DNA of 64,000 nt from NCBI RefSeq assembly GCF_013410405.1, contig NZ_JACCFK010000002.1, positions 620,001 to 684,000 on the forward strand. Reading direction: 5' to 3'. The notes beneath the pieces were generated by a model, which was given only the letters and a program-made list of their open reading frames with translations, did no database searches and had not been told where the DNA came from. The DNA is from Amycolatopsis endophytica (lineage in GTDB: Bacteria; Actinomycetota; Actinomycetes; Mycobacteriales; Pseudonocardiaceae). The position numbers and the translations under genes were made by a program. Below are positions 42,154-50,385 of the stretch, one piece after another (position 1 is the first letter of the stretch; every line of letters starts with the position of its first letter).

Positions 42154-43409
42154 GAAACCTGTTCGGCGCCCTGATCCTGCTCGCCGCGTGCCTGGCCGGG
42201 TGCGGCCCCACCTCCGGTGCGGGCACCATCACCGTGCTCGCGTCGTGGACCGGCGCGGAGGGCGCGGCGTTCGAACAGGTGCTGGCCGGGTTCACCGCGC
42301 AGACCGGGGTGCGCGTGCACTACCAGGGCACGCGCGCGGTGTCGCAGGTGCTCGCCTCGGACGTGCAGAACGGCAACCCGCCCGACATCGCGGTGGTGCC
42401 CAACCCGGGCGAGCTGGTCACCTACGTGCGCTCGCACAACCTGTACTCGCTGGACGACGTGCTCGGCGCGCCGCCCGCCCAGATCTACGGTCCACAGTGG
42501 CTCCAGCTGCAGGTGGCCGGGCAGGCGCATCTGTACGGCGTCGCGGTGAAGGTGGACCTCAAGAGCATCGTGTGGTTCAACCCGCTGCTGCACGGCCTCA
42601 CCCAGCCCGGCACGTGGGACGAGTTCACCACCGCCACCGCCGGGCAGCCGTGGTGCCTGGGCCTGAGCGCGCCGCCGGTGTCCGGGTGGCCGGGCACCGA
42701 CTGGGTCGAGGACATCCTGCTGCACCAGGTGGGGACCAACGTCTACCGGCAGTGGGCGGCCGGGCAGCTGGCCTGGACCTCACCGGCGGTGCGGCGGGCG
42801 TGGGAGACGTGGGGCGCGATGATGGCGCGCACCGTCGGGGACAACCCGGCACGCCTGCTGCTGACCGACTTCCGCGACGCGCACCAGGGAATGGTGGACG
42901 ACCCGCAACGCTGCGCGTACGAGCACAACGGCTCGTTCATGCTGGCTCAGTATCCCGAGGCCGGGCGGAAGCTGGACTTCGTCGCCGTCCCGCCCGCCGG
43001 GCCCGACGTCGCGCCCGGGACGTACGAGGTGTCGGCGGACCTGGCCGGGATGTTCACCGACACCCCGGCCTCGCGCGCGTTGATCCGGTACCTGGCGAGC
43101 CCGGCGGCGCAGGAGATCTGGCCGAGAGCCAGCGGAGGAGGCGCCTTCTCCGCGACGCGTGCGGTGGACCTGCGCGTGTACGACGGCAACCCGACGGCCC
43201 GCAAGGTCGCCGAAACGCTGCGCTCGGGCAGTACCCTGTGTTTCGACGCCTCCGATCTGATGCCGGCCACGATGACGAACGCGTTCTACCGTGCGGCGCT
43301 GGAGTACCTCGACGACCCCGATCACCTGACGACGCTGCTGGAGCAACTGGACATGATCCGGCTCGGGGTGCCGCCGCAGGAGTGGCTGAGCGTCCCCTGT
43401 GGACGCTGA
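42150..43409 (+). CDS. Lipoprotein extracellular solute-binding protein without a permease
   Basis: A 419-residue family-1-type solute-binding protein. The signal peptide ends in a lipobox LAACLAGCGP with lipidated C18. The mature part has TITVLASWTGAEGAAFEQVL and GNPPDIAVVPNPGELV, typical of carbohydrate-binding proteins of ABC importers; it is not of the short amino-acid type used by mycobacterial GlnH. No ABC permease or ATPase gene is nearby. Coupled by ATGA to the GlnX-like gene, it probably serves as a ligand sensor outside the membrane. The ligand may be a sugar or oligosaccharide, an inference from family only. Confidence 0.88.
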   Translation: MRNLFGALILLAACLAGCGPTSGAGTITVLASWTGAEGAAFEQVLAGFTAQTGVRVHYQGTRAVSQVLASDVQNGNPPDIAVVPNPGELVTYVRSHNLYSLDDVLGAPPAQIYGPQWLQLQVAGQAHLYGVAVKVDLKSIVWFNPLLHGLTQPGTWDEFTTATAGQPWCLGLSAPPVSGWPGTDWVEDILLHQVGTNVYRQWAAGQLAWTSPAVRRAWETWGAMMARTVGDNPARLLLTDFRDAHQGMVDDPQRCAYEHNGSFMLAQYPEAGRKLDFVAVPPAGPDVAPGTYEVSADLAGMFTDTPASRALIRYLASPAAQEIWPRASGGGAFSATRAVDLRVYDGNPTARKVAETLRSGSTLCFDASDLMPATMTNAFYRAALEYLDDPDHLTTLLEQLDMIRLGVPPQEWLSVPCGR

Positions 43410-43436
43410 CGATCGCGGCGCGGAACGGGAGAACGC

Positions 43437-44123
43437 ATGGCGGGCAAGCTGATCGAACGGCCGCCGCTGCCGGTGGCGCTCGGGGCGCTCACCGTCCTGA
43501 GCGGGCTGATCGACGCGGTCAGCTTCCTCGCGCTCGGGCAGGTCTTCACCGCCAACATGACCGGCAACCTGGTGCTGCTCGGTTTCGCCGCGACCGGGGA
43601 GCCGGGGTTCGACATCGCCGCCTCGCTGACCGCGCTGGGCGCGTTCCTCGCCGGGGTGGCGATCGCGGCGAGGATGGCGGCCGCACTCGCCGAGCGGGTC
43701 CCGCACCGGTGGTTCGTCAGCGCCCTGTCGGCCGAGGCCGCCCTGACGGCGCTGGCGGCCCTCGCCACCTTCGCCGATGCCCGGTATCCCGCGGTGGCCG
43801 GGCTGGCGCTGGGAATGGGCATCCGCAACGCCACGGTGAACCGCCTGGCCGTTCCGGACATGACGACCACGGTGCTCACCCGCACGGTCACCGCGCTGGC
43901 GGCGGACCTGGCCAGCCGCTCCCCCACTGACCGCGGCACCACCGCCCGTCGCGTGGTGTCGGTGGCCGGGCTCGTCGCGGGAGCGGTCGCCGGAGCGTTC
44001 CTCGTGCGTCACCTCGGGGCCGAGTGGGTACTGGTGATCGTCACCGGCGCGCAGATCCTCGTCGCGGCGGGCCATCACGGGCACGTCGTGCTCCGCAGGC
44101 GCGCCGCCCTGCCCGACGCCTAG
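43437..44123 (+). CDS. DUF1275/YoaK-family membrane protein, C-terminus defined by an IS insertion
   Basis: A 228-residue protein with about 6 membrane helices. GLIDAVSFLALGQVFTANMTGNLVLLG is split across the conserved first helices, where GLIDAVSF and ANMTGN are the DUF1275 hallmarks. The family has no proven function. A GGGAG ribosome binding site precedes the ATG. The TAG stop at 44121-44123 lies next to the left end of the IS481-type element; if CCTA is the duplicated target, the stop was created by the insertion and the original C-terminus may have been longer. It begins 27 nt after the solute-binding protein but is probably functionally unrelated. Confidence 0.83.
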   Translation: MAGKLIERPPLPVALGALTVLSGLIDAVSFLALGQVFTANMTGNLVLLGFAATGEPGFDIAASLTALGAFLAGVAIAARMAAALAERVPHRWFVSALSAEAALTALAALATFADARYPAVAGLALGMGIRNATVNRLAVPDMTTTVLTRTVTALAADLASRSPTDRGTTARRVVSVAGLVAGAVAGAFLVRHLGAEWVLVIVTGAQILVAAGHHGHVVLRRRAALPDA

Positions 44124-44124
44124 T

Positions 44125-45205
44125 TGTCGTGACTCGTGAGGTTGTGGACGGCGTGTTGGGTTGATCGTGGGGAGGACCTCCGGGCGGAGTGGGTGTTGCG
44201 ATGCATCCACTACCAGTCCTGGAGGTCCTCGATGGGTCACGCTAACGCACGCACCACGGTGTATGCCCGGCATTGATTGTGCAGCGTTATCAGGCGGGGT
44301 GGCCGCCGGCGCGGATTGCTGAGCAGCTCGGGGTGGCGCGATCCACGGTCTACAAGTGGCTGGCGCGGCACCGGGAGGAGGGCGAGGCCGGGTTGGTCGA
44401 TCGTTCCTCCCGCCCGCATCACAGCCCCACCCGCCTGCCCGTGGAGACCGAAGCCGCGATCCTGGCGTTGCGGCAGCAGTGCCATCGGGGTGCGGTGTTC
44501 ATTGCCGGGCAGCTCGGGCTAGTGGCCTCCACCGTCGGTCGTGTCCTGCGTCGTCGGGACGTACCACCGTTGTCGGCGATCGACCCGATCACCGGGATGC
44601 CGGTGCGGCGGCGGCATTCGGGCATCCGCTACGAACGCCGCGCCCCGGGCGAGCTGCTGCACATCGACGTCAAGAAACTCGGCCGAGTGCCTGACGGCGG
44701 CGGTTGGCGGGTGCACGGCCGCAGCGAGCAGGTCCGCGGCCGCGGTATCGGCTACGACTACCTGCACGTCGCCATCGACGACCACACCCGCCTGGCCTAC
44801 GTCGAAGCCCTGCCCGACGAACGCGACACCACCGCCGCCGCCTTCCTGCACCGCGCCGTGGCCTGGTTCCGCCACCACGGCATCACCGTGCTGCGAATCC
44901 TGACCGACAACGCCCTGGTCTACCCCCGCGGCACCTGCTGGGCCGCGGTCTGCACCGCCCTCGGGCTGCGCCGCCGCTACATCAAACCCGGCTGCCCCTG
45001 GACCAACGGCAAAGCCGAACGCTTCAACCACACCCTGCTCACCGAATTCGCCTACGCCCAGCCCTGGACCTCCAACACCCACCGCCTGACAGCCTTGCCC
45101 ACCTGGGCCCAGCACTACAACACCGAACACCCACACTCCGCCCGACAAGGCCACCCACCCATCAGCCGACTGCCCCGACCCTCCACAACGTCTCAGGTCA
45201 CGACA
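44125..45205 (+). mobile_element. IS481-family insertion sequence, about 1.08 kb
   Basis: Terminal inverted repeats are TGTCGTGAC ... TTGTGGACGG at the left (44125-44151) and their inverted counterpart CCCTCCACAA ... GTCACGACA at the right (45179-45205). CCTA occurs just outside both ends (44119-44122 and 45206-45209), a possible target duplication, though 2 nt (GT) intervene at the left. Inside is a single transposase gene that is frameshifted. Confidence 0.85.
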
Positions 45206-45337
45206 CCTACCGGACGAAGACGCCCACTCCGTTGGCCACCGCACGCTCGGCACCGTCCGAAGGCGTGTTGCGCACCGTCACCGGGCCACCGCGCCCGGCC
45301 GTCACCAGCGTCGTCGAACCGCCGCCGTCCAGGTTGA
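44232..45337 (+). pseudogene. IS481-family transposase, frameshifted at its N-terminus
   Basis: The expected start MGHANARTTVYARH (ATG 44232) meets TGA at 44274. One missing G after 44272 would give ARQLIVQRYQ, joining the long downstream frame IVQRYQAGWPPARIAEQLGV. That frame keeps the helix-turn-helix and the DDE residues (HIDVKKLG, ILTDNALV, NGKAERFNHTLL). It reads past the right end of the element to a stop at 45337, so the native stop also appears lost. A TTG at 44273 could still start the long frame, but activity is unlikely to be normal. It probably represents a decaying copy. Confidence 0.8.
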
Positions 45338-46388
45338 CCGCTTCGCTCGCACCGTAGGAGGCCAGCAGGGCCGCGACCTCGCCGACGCCCATCCCGGTGC
45401 TGGCGGCGCTGCGGCCGTCGACGGCGAGCAGGTACAGCGTCCGGCCGTCCGCGCTCGTCCCGGCCGCCGTGCGCGGCGCCAGCGAAGCGTCCAGCTCGGA
45501 CAGTGGGACGCCGTCGTCCAGGATCGGGAAGCCGCCCACCGCGAATTCGAACGGCGGCACACCCCGCGCCACCATGCGGTCGGTCACCAGCACGCGGTCG
45601 CCCACGCGCAACCCGGCCAGCTCCGTCGCCCCGCGCTCACGGCCGAGCAGCACCACCGAACCCGGTTCGATCGGGCCCGCACCCGGCGCGGCGGACTCGG
45701 CGGTCACCACCCCGTGCCGCACGACGATCTCCTCGACCCGGGTGGTGCACGGCGCCGACCGGTCGGTGTCCGTGCCGCACGCCGCCCGCGCCCGCGACAT
45801 CGGGCCCCACTCCGGGGTGTAGACGCCGATGCCGTCGACCGGCAGCGCGTACTGGTTCAGCCCCTCCAGGTCGAACGAGCCGCGTCCGGTGTGCAGCGTG
45901 CCCGCGAACCGCAGCCGCGCGGTGCGCAACCGGTGGTCGGCGCCGAGCCCGAACACGTCACTCGTGGTGACCCCGGCCGGCATCGCGGGACCGAACCGCT
46001 GCCCGTCCGGCACCGCGTACTTGAGGGCGTCCCGGTCGGCGATCTCCGGTCCGACCGACGATCCGGTCGGGGTGATCCCGGCGTGGGTCTCGCTGATGTT
46101 GAAGAAGTCGCCGTTGATGCCCGCCACCGCGTGCTGCGCGGAGGCCAGCGCGGAGACCGTCGCGCGCTCGGCGACGGAGGCGGGGTGCAGGAGGTCGACG
46201 TCCACGCGCGGGTCGCTCAGGTCGGCGGTCACCAGGTGGGCGACGACGGGCCCGTGCGCGGTGGACAGGGTCAGCGTCCGGTAGCCGACGCCGCGGGCGA
46301 GGCCGCCCTCGGCGGACGCCGCCGGGGCGGACAGCACGAGGAGCAGGAGCGCGGCCACCGCCGCGGTGGCACGCTGGAGCAGGCTCAT
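45207..46388 (-). CDS. Secreted phosphodiester glycosidase (NAGPA-domain) protein
   Basis: A 393-residue exported protein. A classical signal peptide (hydrophobic core ATAAVAALLLLVLSAPAASA) is followed by a phosphodiester glycosidase domain with the markers VAGINGDFFN and SEAVNLDGGGSTTLV. The eukaryotic relative is the uncovering enzyme that removes N-acetylglucosamine from phosphodiesters; bacterial members probably cleave sugar-phosphodiester links in cell-wall polymers or exopolysaccharide. The ATG at 46388 begins the signal peptide. Its TAG stop lies in the IS481 right flank, so the insertion left this protein intact. Confidence 0.88.
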   Translation of the reverse strand: MSLLQRATAAVAALLLLVLSAPAASAEGGLARGVGYRTLTLSTAHGPVVAHLVTADLSDPRVDVDLLHPASVAERATVSALASAQHAVAGINGDFFNISETHAGITPTGSSVGPEIADRDALKYAVPDGQRFGPAMPAGVTTSDVFGLGADHRLRTARLRFAGTLHTGRGSFDLEGLNQYALPVDGIGVYTPEWGPMSRARAACGTDTDRSAPCTTRVEEIVVRHGVVTAESAAPGAGPIEPGSVVLLGRERGATELAGLRVGDRVLVTDRMVARGVPPFEFAVGGFPILDDGVPLSELDASLAPRTAAGTSADGRTLYLLAVDGRSAASTGMGVGEVAALLASYGASEAVNLDGGGSTTLVTAGRGGPVTVRNTPSDGAERAVANGVGVFVR

Positions 46389-46443
46389 CCGCGCAGCTGA
46401 TCACGACGGGGTGAACGCCGTCCGCCGCGGCGGGGAACGGCGT

Positions 46444-46848
46444 TCAGACCTTGGTGATCTCCGCGATGAACCCGTCGACGTCGACCAGCGCGCTCTCCTC
46501 GCCCAGCGGGACGAGAGCGTGGGTGGAGGCGACGAACCGCGCCGCGGCTTCCCGGCCGAACTCGACCACCGCGTACCCGTCGGGCGATTCCAGCTCCATC
46601 AGCAGCTGGTCCGGATCGTCCGAGACACTCGGCCGGATCCGCACGTCGCCGTGTCCGGACGGCCCGTTCAGCCCGGCGACCAGCAGGTCCCGCGCGAAGC
46701 ACCACTCCACCCACTGCCCGCGGTCGGCGCGGAAGGACAGGGTGACGGCGTAGGGGTCGGCGGTGGTGTAGCTCCACCGCGAGAAGACCGGGATCTCGTA
46801 CCCGCCCAGGCTGACGAACTGGTGCTCCTCGACCATTTCCGCGTGCAC
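46444..46848 (-). CDS. SsgA/SsgB-like sporulation and cell-division protein
   Basis: A 134-residue member of the SsgA-like proteins, which occur in sporulating actinobacteria and guide septum placement by recruiting FtsZ. Characteristic stretches are SYTTADPYAVTLSF, QWVEWCFARDLLVAGL and GHGDVRIRPS. The GTG at 46848 is chosen because a GGAGG lies 6 nt before it; an ATG 18 nt upstream lacks such a signal. Its presence supports a filamentous, differentiating host. It is followed by the NAGPA-domain gene on the same strand with a gap of 55 nt. Which SALP subtype it is cannot be decided here. Confidence 0.9.
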   Translation of the reverse strand: MHAEMVEEHQFVSLGGYEIPVFSRWSYTTADPYAVTLSFRADRGQWVEWCFARDLLVAGLNGPSGHGDVRIRPSVSDDPDQLLMELESPDGYAVVEFGREAAARFVASTHALVPLGEESALVDVDGFIAEITKV

Positions 46849-46971
46849 GATCGGCCTCCTCGACATCCCGCGGCTCTTCGCCAGTAGGACGTCGGAGCAC
46901 GGCGGCTGTTACGCGGTTCCGGCGGGAAATTCTCCGACCCACCCGAAGGAGTGAGCGGGCCGGGCGGGACG

Positions 46972-48645
46972 ATGGGTCCCGTGCGGCACGACGACGACAA
47001 CGCCGAGGCGGACACCGGTCCGATTCCCCGCGTCCCCGGGCCGCCGCCTGCTGCCCCCTCCGACCGCGGGCAGCGGCGTGCGCGGCGCACCCGCGGCTAC
47101 GCCGGCCCTGGCGGCTCCCCGGACCGGCCCTCCGCGGCCGACGCGCGGCAGGTGGGCACCGGCCGCCACGGCCGGCGTCAGTCCACCGGGGAGCACCCGC
47201 CCGCCCGGCGGGCCGATCCCGCCGGGGTGCGCCGCGCGGCGGCGGAGCCCGCCGAAGCGACGGGCCACCGCGCCGCCGAGGTTCCGACGCGGGCTGCCGG
47301 AACGGGCGCCGGGGGCGCGTCCCGGCGGACCCACTCCGCGAAACCCGTGGCACCCGGCACTCCCGACCGCCCAGGTGGCGCCGCGCGCCGTCGCCGGTCC
47401 ACCACCCCGGCCGAGCCGGACCGCGAAACGGGTCACGGCCACGGGCACGGCCCCGCCGCCCCGGCCTCCCGCCGCGTCAAGCTGCTGCTCGCCTGGATCC
47501 TCGGTCCCCTCGCGCTGATCACCGTCGCCGCCGCGCTGGTGCTCTACCCGTGGGGCCAGGACGAACCGACGTCGGCGATCTCGTCCGGCACACCGGTGCA
47601 CGGCACCATCACCACCGCCACCTCCGGACCGTGCCTGGCCGCCGGGCAGGTGCAGGTCGGCGTCCAGCCCGATCCGGACGCCAAGCCGTGCCTCACCGTG
47701 CAGGTGACCCTCGAAGACGGTCCGGCCGGTGGCCGCGGCATCGAACTGACCGTGCCGGTCGAGCCCAGCACGCCCCGCTTTTCCGCCGGTGACGACGTCG
47801 TACTGGCCTACAACGGCGGGGACGCCGCCGACCCCGCCTCCTACCAGCTGATCGACTTCCAGCGCGGTCTGCCGCTCGTGGTGCTGGCGGCGTTGTTCGC
47901 GGTGGCCGTCGTCGTGCTCGGGCGCTGGCACGGTCTGGCCGCGCTCGGCGCGCTGGTGCTCAGTTTCGTCGTGCTGGTGGCGTTCGTGCTGCCCGCGATC
48001 CTGGCCGGGCAGAACCCGCTGCTGGTGGCGATCATCGCCGCGGGACTGATCATGTTCATCGCGCTGTACCTGACGCACGGCCTGTCCGCGCGCACCTCGG
48101 TGGCGGTGCTGGGCACCCTGGTCAGCCTCGCGCTGATCGGCGCGCTGTCGGCGCTCTTCTCCGCGGCGGCCTCGCTGACCGGGCTGGACGACAGCACCTC
48201 GACGCTGATCGCGTCGCTGGGGCACGGCATCGACGCGCGCGGGCTGCTGCTGGCCGGGATCGTCATCGGCGCACTCGGCGTGCTCGACGACGTCACCGTC
48301 ACCCAGACCAGCGCCGTGTGGGAGCTACGCCGCGCGAACCCGGCGCTGACCTGGCGCGAGCTGTACTCCGCCGGGCTGCGCATCGGCCGCGATCACGTCG
48401 GTTCGGCGGTGAACACCCTGGTCATGGCTTATGCGGGTGCGGCGCTGCCGGTGATGCTGTACTCGTCGATCTCCGGCGTCGGGCTCGGCTCGATCCTCGG
48501 TTCGCAGGACGTCGCGCAGGAGATCGTGCGAACCCTGGCGGGCAGTGTCGGCATCGTCGCCGCGGTCCCGGTGACGACGGTGCTGGCCGCGTTGATCGCC
48601 AGCCGGGAACCCATCAGTCACATCAGTCCCACCAGCGATCACTAG
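46972..48645 (+). CDS. YibE/F-family membrane protein with a long disordered N-terminus
   Basis: A 557-residue protein. The first ~170 residues are proline/arginine-rich and probably cytoplasmic and disordered. A membrane helix (KLLLAWILGPLALITVAAAL), an extracytoplasmic domain, and about 7 further helices follow. The YibE/F signature is visible in GIDARGLLLAGIVIGALGVLDD and TQTSAVWELRRANP. The family's function is unknown; some members are linked to oligosaccharide or lipid metabolism. The start is uncertain: GTG 46951 is adjacent to GAAGGA without spacing, ATG 46972 has a weak site. It is divergent from the SsgA-like gene. Confidence 0.82.
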   Translation: MGPVRHDDDNAEADTGPIPRVPGPPPAAPSDRGQRRARRTRGYAGPGGSPDRPSAADARQVGTGRHGRRQSTGEHPPARRADPAGVRRAAAEPAEATGHRAAEVPTRAAGTGAGGASRRTHSAKPVAPGTPDRPGGAARRRRSTTPAEPDRETGHGHGHGPAAPASRRVKLLLAWILGPLALITVAAALVLYPWGQDEPTSAISSGTPVHGTITTATSGPCLAAGQVQVGVQPDPDAKPCLTVQVTLEDGPAGGRGIELTVPVEPSTPRFSAGDDVVLAYNGGDAADPASYQLIDFQRGLPLVVLAALFAVAVVVLGRWHGLAALGALVLSFVVLVAFVLPAILAGQNPLLVAIIAAGLIMFIALYLTHGLSARTSVAVLGTLVSLALIGALSALFSAAASLTGLDDSTSTLIASLGHGIDARGLLLAGIVIGALGVLDDVTVTQTSAVWELRRANPALTWRELYSAGLRIGRDHVGSAVNTLVMAYAGAALPVMLYSSISGVGLGSILGSQDVAQEIVRTLAGSVGIVAAVPVTTVLAALIASREPISHISPTSDH

Positions 48646-48732
48646 CCCCAGGACGGCACCCCGGCCTGGTTTCACCCGCCGCAGTGGGGTACGAAAGCCG
48701 GGCATACGGTTCCCATCCCCGAGGGAGGGGTC

Positions 48733-49032
48733 TTGGTCGTCCACGCACTGCCGCGGCGCCTGTCGCTCGGCGTGGCGCGCACCGCCCGCGCCGGCTACCG
48801 GACACTGGCGAGCCTGCCGCGGATCGCCACCGCGCTCACGGAACTGCGCGACGCCGCCAAGCACCTGGAACGGCTCGCGACCTTCGCCGCCGAGGAGCTG
48901 CCCGAGATCGTCTACCAGCTGGAGGGCATCCGGGAGCAGCTGGCCGCGATCGAGAACCGGCTCGGCGGCCGCAACGGCCAGGAACCGGTCACCCCAGCCG
49001 CGCGACGAAGCGGCTCACGGCCTCCATCGTGA
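48733..49032 (+). CDS. 99-residue helical protein of unknown function
   Basis: A small protein beginning at TTG 48733, with GGGAGGGG just upstream as ribosome binding site. It is helical throughout: an amphipathic N-terminal segment (RRLSLGVARTARAGYRTLAS) followed by a leucine/alanine-rich coiled-coil-like region containing LRDAAKHLERLATFAAEEL and LEGIREQLAAIENRL. This resembles small actinobacterial coiled-coil proteins but no family function is known. Its last 44 nt overlap the end of the convergent membrane-protein gene, unusual for two coding sequences. Confidence 0.65.
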   Translation: MVVHALPRRLSLGVARTARAGYRTLASLPRIATALTELRDAAKHLERLATFAAEELPEIVYQLEGIREQLAAIENRLGGRNGQEPVTPAARRSGSRPPS

Positions 49033-49657
49033 ACCGCTGCGCGATCTTGCCCGACGGCGCCGCGGAGGCGAGCTGGTACAGCGGCCGCTCGGACACGCCC
49101 GCACCCCGCGCTTCGGCCCGCAGCTGCGCCACCAGCAGCTCGGAGAACACCAGGCCGTTGGCTTCGATGTTGTTCGCCAGCGCGTCGGCCAGCCGCCGCA
49201 GCGTGAGGATCGGCATCTCGCGCCCACCGGTACCGCTGTAGACGGCGACGTCGATCTTGACGACCTGCCCGCGCTGCCCGGAGTTGAACAGCAGGCTCAC
49301 CGTGCGCGCGCCCCGCACGTCGGTGACCAGCAGGTCGATCCGCTTCGCCGCGGCCAGGTCCACCCGGCGGGTGCGCCACGTCCGCACCAGCACCGCGGTG
49401 CCCTCGAGCCAGAGCTTGCGCCGCACGTTCCACAGCACCACGTAGAGCAGCGGCAGCCCGATCACCAGCGCGGCGACCAGGCCCGCGATCCGGCCGCCGA
49501 TCAGCCCGGCGATACCGCCGAACGCCGCGGCCATGATCAGCACGCCGACCAGGCCGGAGACCAGCCGCTTGCGCGCCTGCCCCCGATCTTCCTGGTGCAG
49601 GGCCAGCCGCTGCGGTTCGGCCTGCTTCCCCGGCTCCTCGGTCACACCTTCCCCCAT
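48989..49657 (-). CDS. Membrane-anchored protein of unknown function, coupled to an MBL hydrolase
   Basis: A 222-residue protein. Two adjacent hydrophobic helices (about residues 33-55 and 58-78: LVSGLVGVLIMAAAFGGIAG and GLVAALVIGLPLLYVVLWNV) precede a soluble domain of ~140 residues with IDLLVTDVRGARTVSLLFN and MPILTLRRLADALAN. The arrangement suggests a cytoplasmic domain tethered to the membrane; the fold is not recognised. Its ATG overlaps the MBL gene's TGA (ATGA), so the pair is co-translated. The 3' end overlaps the convergent small gene. Confidence 0.72.
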   Translation of the reverse strand: MGEGVTEEPGKQAEPQRLALHQEDRGQARKRLVSGLVGVLIMAAAFGGIAGLIGGRIAGLVAALVIGLPLLYVVLWNVRRKLWLEGTAVLVRTWRTRRVDLAAAKRIDLLVTDVRGARTVSLLFNSGQRGQVVKIDVAVYSGTGGREMPILTLRRLADALANNIEANGLVFSELLVAQLRAEARGAGVSERPLYQLASAAPSGKIAQRFTMEAVSRFVARLG

Positions 49658-50262
49658 CACGGCACCGGGACGACGCTGCGCGCCCCGCTCAGGAACGGAT
49701 TGCCTGCCCGCTCGCGGCCGATCGTCGTGGCCGGGCCGTGCCCGGGCAGCACCACGGTGTCGCCGGGCAGCGGCAGCAGCGTGTCACGCAGGGACTCGCC
49801 GAGGCGCCGCTGGTCACCCCGTCCGATCGAACCCGCGAAGAGCGTGTCACCGGTCAGCGCGAGCCGTCCGCCCTCGGGCGTCGCGACGCGGAACACCACG
49901 GACCCGTCGGTGTGACCGGGCACCAGGTCGACGGCGATCACCAGCCCGGCCAGCTCCAGCGGCGCGCCGGACAGCTCACGGACGTCGGCGGGCATGGTGT
50001 GGTGCAGGCCGCGGTCGGCGGGGTGGATCCACAGCGGAACGTCGTGGGCCGTGGTCAACACCGCGGCATCGGCGACGTGGTCCGGGTGGCCGTGGGTGGC
50101 CAGCACCGCGGCCGGGATCAGGCGGTGCTCGGCGAGTTCGCCCGCGATGCGCTCCGCCGCGCCCTCCCCGGGGTCGACGATCACGCACGGAGCGTCCGGA
50201 CCGGGCGCGAGCAGATAGCAGTTGGCCTGCAGCGCGCCGGTTGCGAACCCGACGACGAGCAC
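49657..50262 (-). CDS. Metallo-beta-lactamase-fold hydrolase, glyoxalase II-like
   Basis: A 201-residue MBL-fold enzyme. The metal site is THGHPDHVADA, with GHTDGSVVF and LTGDTLFAGS supplying further ligands, and a final HGP (VLPGHGPATT). This motif order fits glyoxalase II and related thioester hydrolases. GTG 50262 (VLVVGFATGALQANCY) has GGAGGT 8 nt upstream; the longer reading frame has no support. In Mycobacterium tuberculosis the homologous position (Rv2581c) next to ppiB and relA holds the same type of enzyme. It is divergent from the peptidyl-prolyl isomerase. Confidence 0.88.
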   Translation of the reverse strand: MLVVGFATGALQANCYLLAPGPDAPCVIVDPGEGAAERIAGELAEHRLIPAAVLATHGHPDHVADAAVLTTAHDVPLWIHPADRGLHHTMPADVRELSGAPLELAGLVIAVDLVPGHTDGSVVFRVATPEGGRLALTGDTLFAGSIGRGDQRRLGESLRDTLLPLPGDTVVLPGHGPATTIGRERAGNPFLSGARSVVPVP

Positions 50263-50385
50263 GAGAATCCACCTCCGCGATGTCCGGCACCCCACCCTAA
50301 CCGGGGCTGTACAGGGTCCTCACAGGCTGTGCCCATAGACTGCCGCCACCCGATCGGTGACGTCGAGTGGAATTCTGGAGGGCAG

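Noticed and set aside
44704..45357. Second open frame inside the IS481 element
   Set aside because: Arg/Pro-rich alternative frame of the transposase gene; DDE residues are in the other frame.
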